The notes beneath the pieces were generated by a model. The model had not been told where the DNA came from, searched no databases, and was given only the letters and a program-made list of their open reading frames with translations. Below, piece by piece: positions 61,704 through 64,000 of a stretch of 64,000 nt of DNA (position 1 is its first letter; every line of letters starts with the position of its first letter). The position numbers and the translations under genes are program-made. The stretch is from Geomonas diazotrophica (GTDB taxonomy: Bacteria; Desulfobacterota; Desulfuromonadia; Geobacterales; Geobacteraceae): contig NZ_JAHLMF010000013.1 of the NCBI RefSeq assembly GCF_018919385.1, forward strand, positions 62,001-126,000. The letters run 5' to 3'.

Positions 61704-63149
61704 CTAGGCCGGCAGTGCGGGGAGTTCCAGGCCGGCCATCTTCTGGACCATGCGCACAACCTGGCAGCTGTAGCCGAACTCGTTGTCGTACCAGACGTAG
61801 AGCACGCAGCGGTTCCCCTGGACGATGGTGGCCAGGGAGTCGACCACGCCGGCATGGCGCGAGCCGACGAAGTCGCTGGAGACGACGTCCGGGGAGTTCG
61901 TGTAGTCGATCTGGTTCTGCAGCGGCGAATCGAGCGAGATGGCGCGCAGGTAGCTGTTCAGCGTGTCCACGTCGGTCTCGGTGTTGAGCTGCAGGTTCAG
62001 GATGGCCAGCGAGACGTTCGGGGTCGGCACGCGGATGGCGTTGCCGGTCAGCTTACCGGTCAGCTCCGGAAGCACCTTGGCAACGGCCTTGGCGGCGCCG
62101 GTCTCGGTGATGACCATGTTCAGCGGGGCGCTCCGCCCGCGGCGATCGGCCTTGTGGTAGTTGTCGATCAGGTTCTGGTCGTTGGTGTAGGAGTGGCAGG
62201 TCTCTACGTGGCCGCTCACGATGCCGAACTTGTCGCTCACCGCTTTAAGCACCGGTACGATGGCGTTGGTGGTGCAGCTCGCGGCGGAGAAGATGGTCTC
62301 TTCCGGCACGATCAGCTCGTTGTTGATCCCGGCAACGACGTTGGGGATATCCCCCTTCCCCGGGGCGGTGAGGAGCACCTGGGAGACGCCCGGCGCCTTC
62401 AGGTGACGGCCGAGGCCCTCGCGGTCGCGCCACTTGCCGGTGTTGTCGAGGACGATGGCGTTGTGGATGCCATACTGGGTGTAATCGACGTTCTCGGGGG
62501 CATCGGAGTAGATGATGCGGATCATGTTGCCGTTGGCGATGATCGCGTTCTCTTCCTCGTCGATGGTGATGATGCCGTTGAAGGGACCGTGCACGGAGTC
62601 GCGGCGCAGCAGGCTCGCCCTCTTCACCAGGTCATCAGGACCGGCCTTGCGCACCACGGCGGCGCGCAGACGGAGCTTCTCGCCGCTGCCGGACTTCTCG
62701 ACCAGGATGCGAGCGAGCAGACGGCCGATGCGGCCGAAACCGTAGAGCACGATGTCCTGCGGCTCGTCGAGCAGCGAGGTGCGGCCGGTGTTGACCGAGG
62801 CGAGCTCGCTGGCGACGAAATCGTCGATCGAGACCTTGTCCTGCACGGCCTGGTAACGGACCGCGAGCCTGCCGAGGTCGATGCGAGCCGGCGCCAGGTC
62901 CAGCTTGGCGAGCGCTTCAAGGACCGGGAACGTCTCCTGGACGGTCAGTTCGCCGTCAAGGATCAGACGAGCGAAACGATGCGCCTTGAGGATCTCGATG
63001 GTCGGGCTGTTTACCAGGGAGCGACCGTACACCGTGGTGACGATGTTGTTGTCGCGGTAAAGATGGCCGATGATCGGGAGCATGCGCTCGGCAAGCTCCT
63101 CATGGCCCTGCCATTCCTTCAAATAAGCTTCCTGTTTCTCAATCTTCAT
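61704..63149 (-). CDS. gap: Glyceraldehyde-3-phosphate dehydrogenase, long form with N-terminal extension
   Basis: The 481-residue product starts at the ATG at 63149 with GGGACGGA upstream. Residues 1-125 are a helical extension (KEWQGHEELAERMLPIIGHL, FPVLEALAKLDLAPARIDLG) absent from ordinary 330-residue GAPDH. The NAD-binding part starts QDIVLYGFGRIGRLLARILV. The catalytic motif is SAASCTTNAIVPVLKAV, and the C-terminus has VWYDNEFGYSCQVVRM. The enzyme oxidises glyceraldehyde-3-phosphate. It is monocistronic. Similar long forms occur in several Desulfuromonadota and Bacteroidetes; the job of the extension is not known. Confidence 0.93.
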   Translation of the reverse strand: MKIEKQEAYLKEWQGHEELAERMLPIIGHLYRDNNIVTTVYGRSLVNSPTIEILKAHRFARLILDGELTVQETFPVLEALAKLDLAPARIDLGRLAVRYQAVQDKVSIDDFVASELASVNTGRTSLLDEPQDIVLYGFGRIGRLLARILVEKSGSGEKLRLRAAVVRKAGPDDLVKRASLLRRDSVHGPFNGIITIDEEENAIIANGNMIRIIYSDAPENVDYTQYGIHNAIVLDNTGKWRDREGLGRHLKAPGVSQVLLTAPGKGDIPNVVAGINNELIVPEETIFSAASCTTNAIVPVLKAVSDKFGIVSGHVETCHSYTNDQNLIDNYHKADRRGRSAPLNMVITETGAAKAVAKVLPELTGKLTGNAIRVPTPNVSLAILNLQLNTETDVDTLNSYLRAISLDSPLQNQIDYTNSPDVVSSDFVGSRHAGVVDSLATIVQGNRCVLYVWYDNEFGYSCQVVRMVQKMAGLELPALPA

Positions 63150-63589
63150 AGTTCCGTCCCTTCGCAGAAAATAACGCCGGACGCTTCGAAGCGCCTCCGA
63201 CGCAAAACTCAGGTACATGACGGCCGAAGCGCCACTGTCAACTGCACACCAAGGCATCGCCTAAGTACACCGAATCATTTCGCGGTTGACAGAACGACAG
63301 CAGCAGGAGCGGCCAAAACGCCTGCATACTACAGTATTTTTGTGATGTAAACAATTGAAACTTCAAGGAGATCCATAAGTAATGTTTTTGTTAATTATCG
63401 CAGGTAAATCTTATCTCTCCCGGTTCGCCGTTGGCATGTCATATTGCCGCAACCTTTGCGCCGAACGCGCTTCTCGTGCTATCCTTGCCAGTCGCCGCAG
63501 CCGTTCACGGCGCGTCACACGCCTCACGTTCCGGCCGCGGCGGAAGCGCCGAACCGGCCTAAGGCGGCCAAATCTTTACGGGAACCGCT
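63150..63589. other. Divergent intergenic region upstream of gap
   Basis: A possible minus-strand promoter has TTGACA (63236-63241) and ATGTAC (63213-63218) 17 nt apart; the -10 is poor. The rest is AT-rich around 63330-63410 and holds a short frame from 63382 with AAGGAG upstream, which I do not believe is coding. Nothing else is seen. Confidence 0.4.
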
Positions 63590-63919
63590 ATGAGAACCAT
63601 CGTACTTCTGATCCTTTCCAACGTTTTCATGACCTTCGCCTGGTACGCGCACCTGAAGGACCTGCGCAGTGCCCCGCTCTATGTCGCCATCCTGGCGAGT
63701 TGGGGTATCGCCCTGTTCGAGTACATGCTCCAGGTGCCGGCAAACCGGGCCGGGTTCGGAACCTTTAGCCTGGGACAATTAAAGATCATGCAGGAAGTGA
63801 TCACCCTTTCGGTCTTCGTCCCGTTCGCCGTGTTCTACATGGGACAGCCGCTAAAACTGGACTATCTGTGGGCCGGCATCTGCATGGCAGGGGCCGTCTT
63901 CTTCATCTTTCGCGGGTAA
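63590..63919 (+). CDS. DUF486 / DMT-type small membrane protein
   Basis: The 109-residue protein has four membrane helices. MRTIVLLILSNVFMTFAWYA with HLKDL, ASWGIALFEYMLQVPANRAG and LGQLKIMQEVITLSVFVPFA are the DUF486 pattern. It resembles half of a drug/metabolite transporter. GGGAACC precedes the ATG. The YgiN-like gene begins 15 nt later, suggesting one operon. Confidence 0.9.
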   Translation: MRTIVLLILSNVFMTFAWYAHLKDLRSAPLYVAILASWGIALFEYMLQVPANRAGFGTFSLGQLKIMQEVITLSVFVPFAVFYMGQPLKLDYLWAGICMAGAVFFIFRG

Positions 63920-63934
63920 AACGGAGGAATACCG

Positions 63935-64000
63935 ATGATCTGTGTAATCGCATCAATCAGGGTTCGTGAGGGGGCGCGGGACGCGTTCCTGGAAATCTTC
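63935..64000 (+). CDS. YgiN-like putative quinol monooxygenase (3' truncated by window end)
   Basis: Only 22 codons are inside the window. They encode MICVIASIRVREGARDAFLE, the start of antibiotic-biosynthesis-monooxygenase (ABM) family proteins such as YgiN. GGAGGAAT lies 6 nt before the ATG. The family oxidises small quinols or aromatic compounds without a cofactor. The call rests on a short piece. Confidence 0.7.
   Translation, partial: MICVIASIRVREGARDAFLEIF

Noticed and set aside
61662-63350. Plus-strand frame of 562 codons opposite gap
   Set aside because: Its sequence is Val/Asp/Gly/His-rich shadow of gap and runs through the gap terminator.
63382-63768. Plus-strand frame starting 63382 with AAGGAG upstream
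   Set aside because: After 15 codons it becomes Arg/Ser-rich, overlaps the DUF486 gene in another frame and matches no family.

Overview
The window is GC-rich DNA (by eye well over 60% G+C) from a flagellated, cytochrome-bearing anaerobe-type bacterium. The gene content best fits the Geobacterales (Desulfuromonadota; Geobacter, Geomonas or Citrifermentans-like): a multiheme c-type cytochrome of the 'WNDLGMHC' type, a stand-alone protein resembling the N-terminal domain of OmcA/MtrC cytochromes, a sigma-54/sigma-28 flagellar hierarchy, and a long-form GAPDH. The taxonomic call is inference from families; no rRNA or tRNA gene was seen.

Region 1 (1-16.1 kb) looks like a flagellin glycosylation island. 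Two plus-strand TPR/GT41 (SPINDLY/O-GlcNAc-transferase-like) genes, the first carrying an extra fucosyltransferase-like C-terminal domain, converge on a minus-strand set. That set is a GT4 glycosyltransferase, two giant proteins with three and two tandem TPR plus GT9-like modules, the flagellin gene, an unknown protein, flbT and flaF. Flagellin has a good sigma-28 promoter, a leader of about 150 nt with a hairpin next to its Shine-Dalgarno, and the FlbT/FlaF pair that in Alphaproteobacteria controls flagellin mRNA and secretion.

Region 2 (16.3-31.2 kb) is a minus-strand flagellar block. A sigma-54 promoter precedes flhA-flhF-flhG-fliA-flgF-flgG-flgA-flgH-flgI-flgJ-flgM-flgN-flgK-flgL, which ends at a terminator. 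A separate sigma-28 promoter drives flbD-motA-motB. The window therefore holds the switch from middle genes (sigma-54, FliA/FlgM) to late genes (flagellin, motor).

Region 3 (31.5-44.8 kb) is mixed. It holds a lipobox-bearing Omp85-like barrel, an unknown lipoprotein, a MocR regulator divergent from the OmcA/MtrC-N-like secreted protein, a YhcC radical-SAM protein and a JAMM-DinG helicase fusion. These are followed by a parvulin lipoprotein, a secreted prenyltransferase-repeat protein, a hexaheme-or-more cytochrome with a sigma-54 promoter and an upstream TGGGT repeat array, and a DUF2845 protein.

Region 4 (44.8-64 kb) is mostly housekeeping: comF, a LUD-domain protein, a flavodoxin-type reductase, and the proB-proA-nadD-rsfS-rlmH-gpmI series. 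Then come a DUF2062 protein, a PiT phosphate transporter with its DUF47 partner, radC, a galactose-binding-fold-like protein, an AsmA-like/DUF1318 pair resembling E. coli ydbH-ydbL, long gap, a DUF486 protein and the start of a YgiN-like monooxygenase.

Small intergenic repeats (9-bp and 7-bp tandems, a 32-bp inverted repeat, a 20-bp palindrome) lie between operons.
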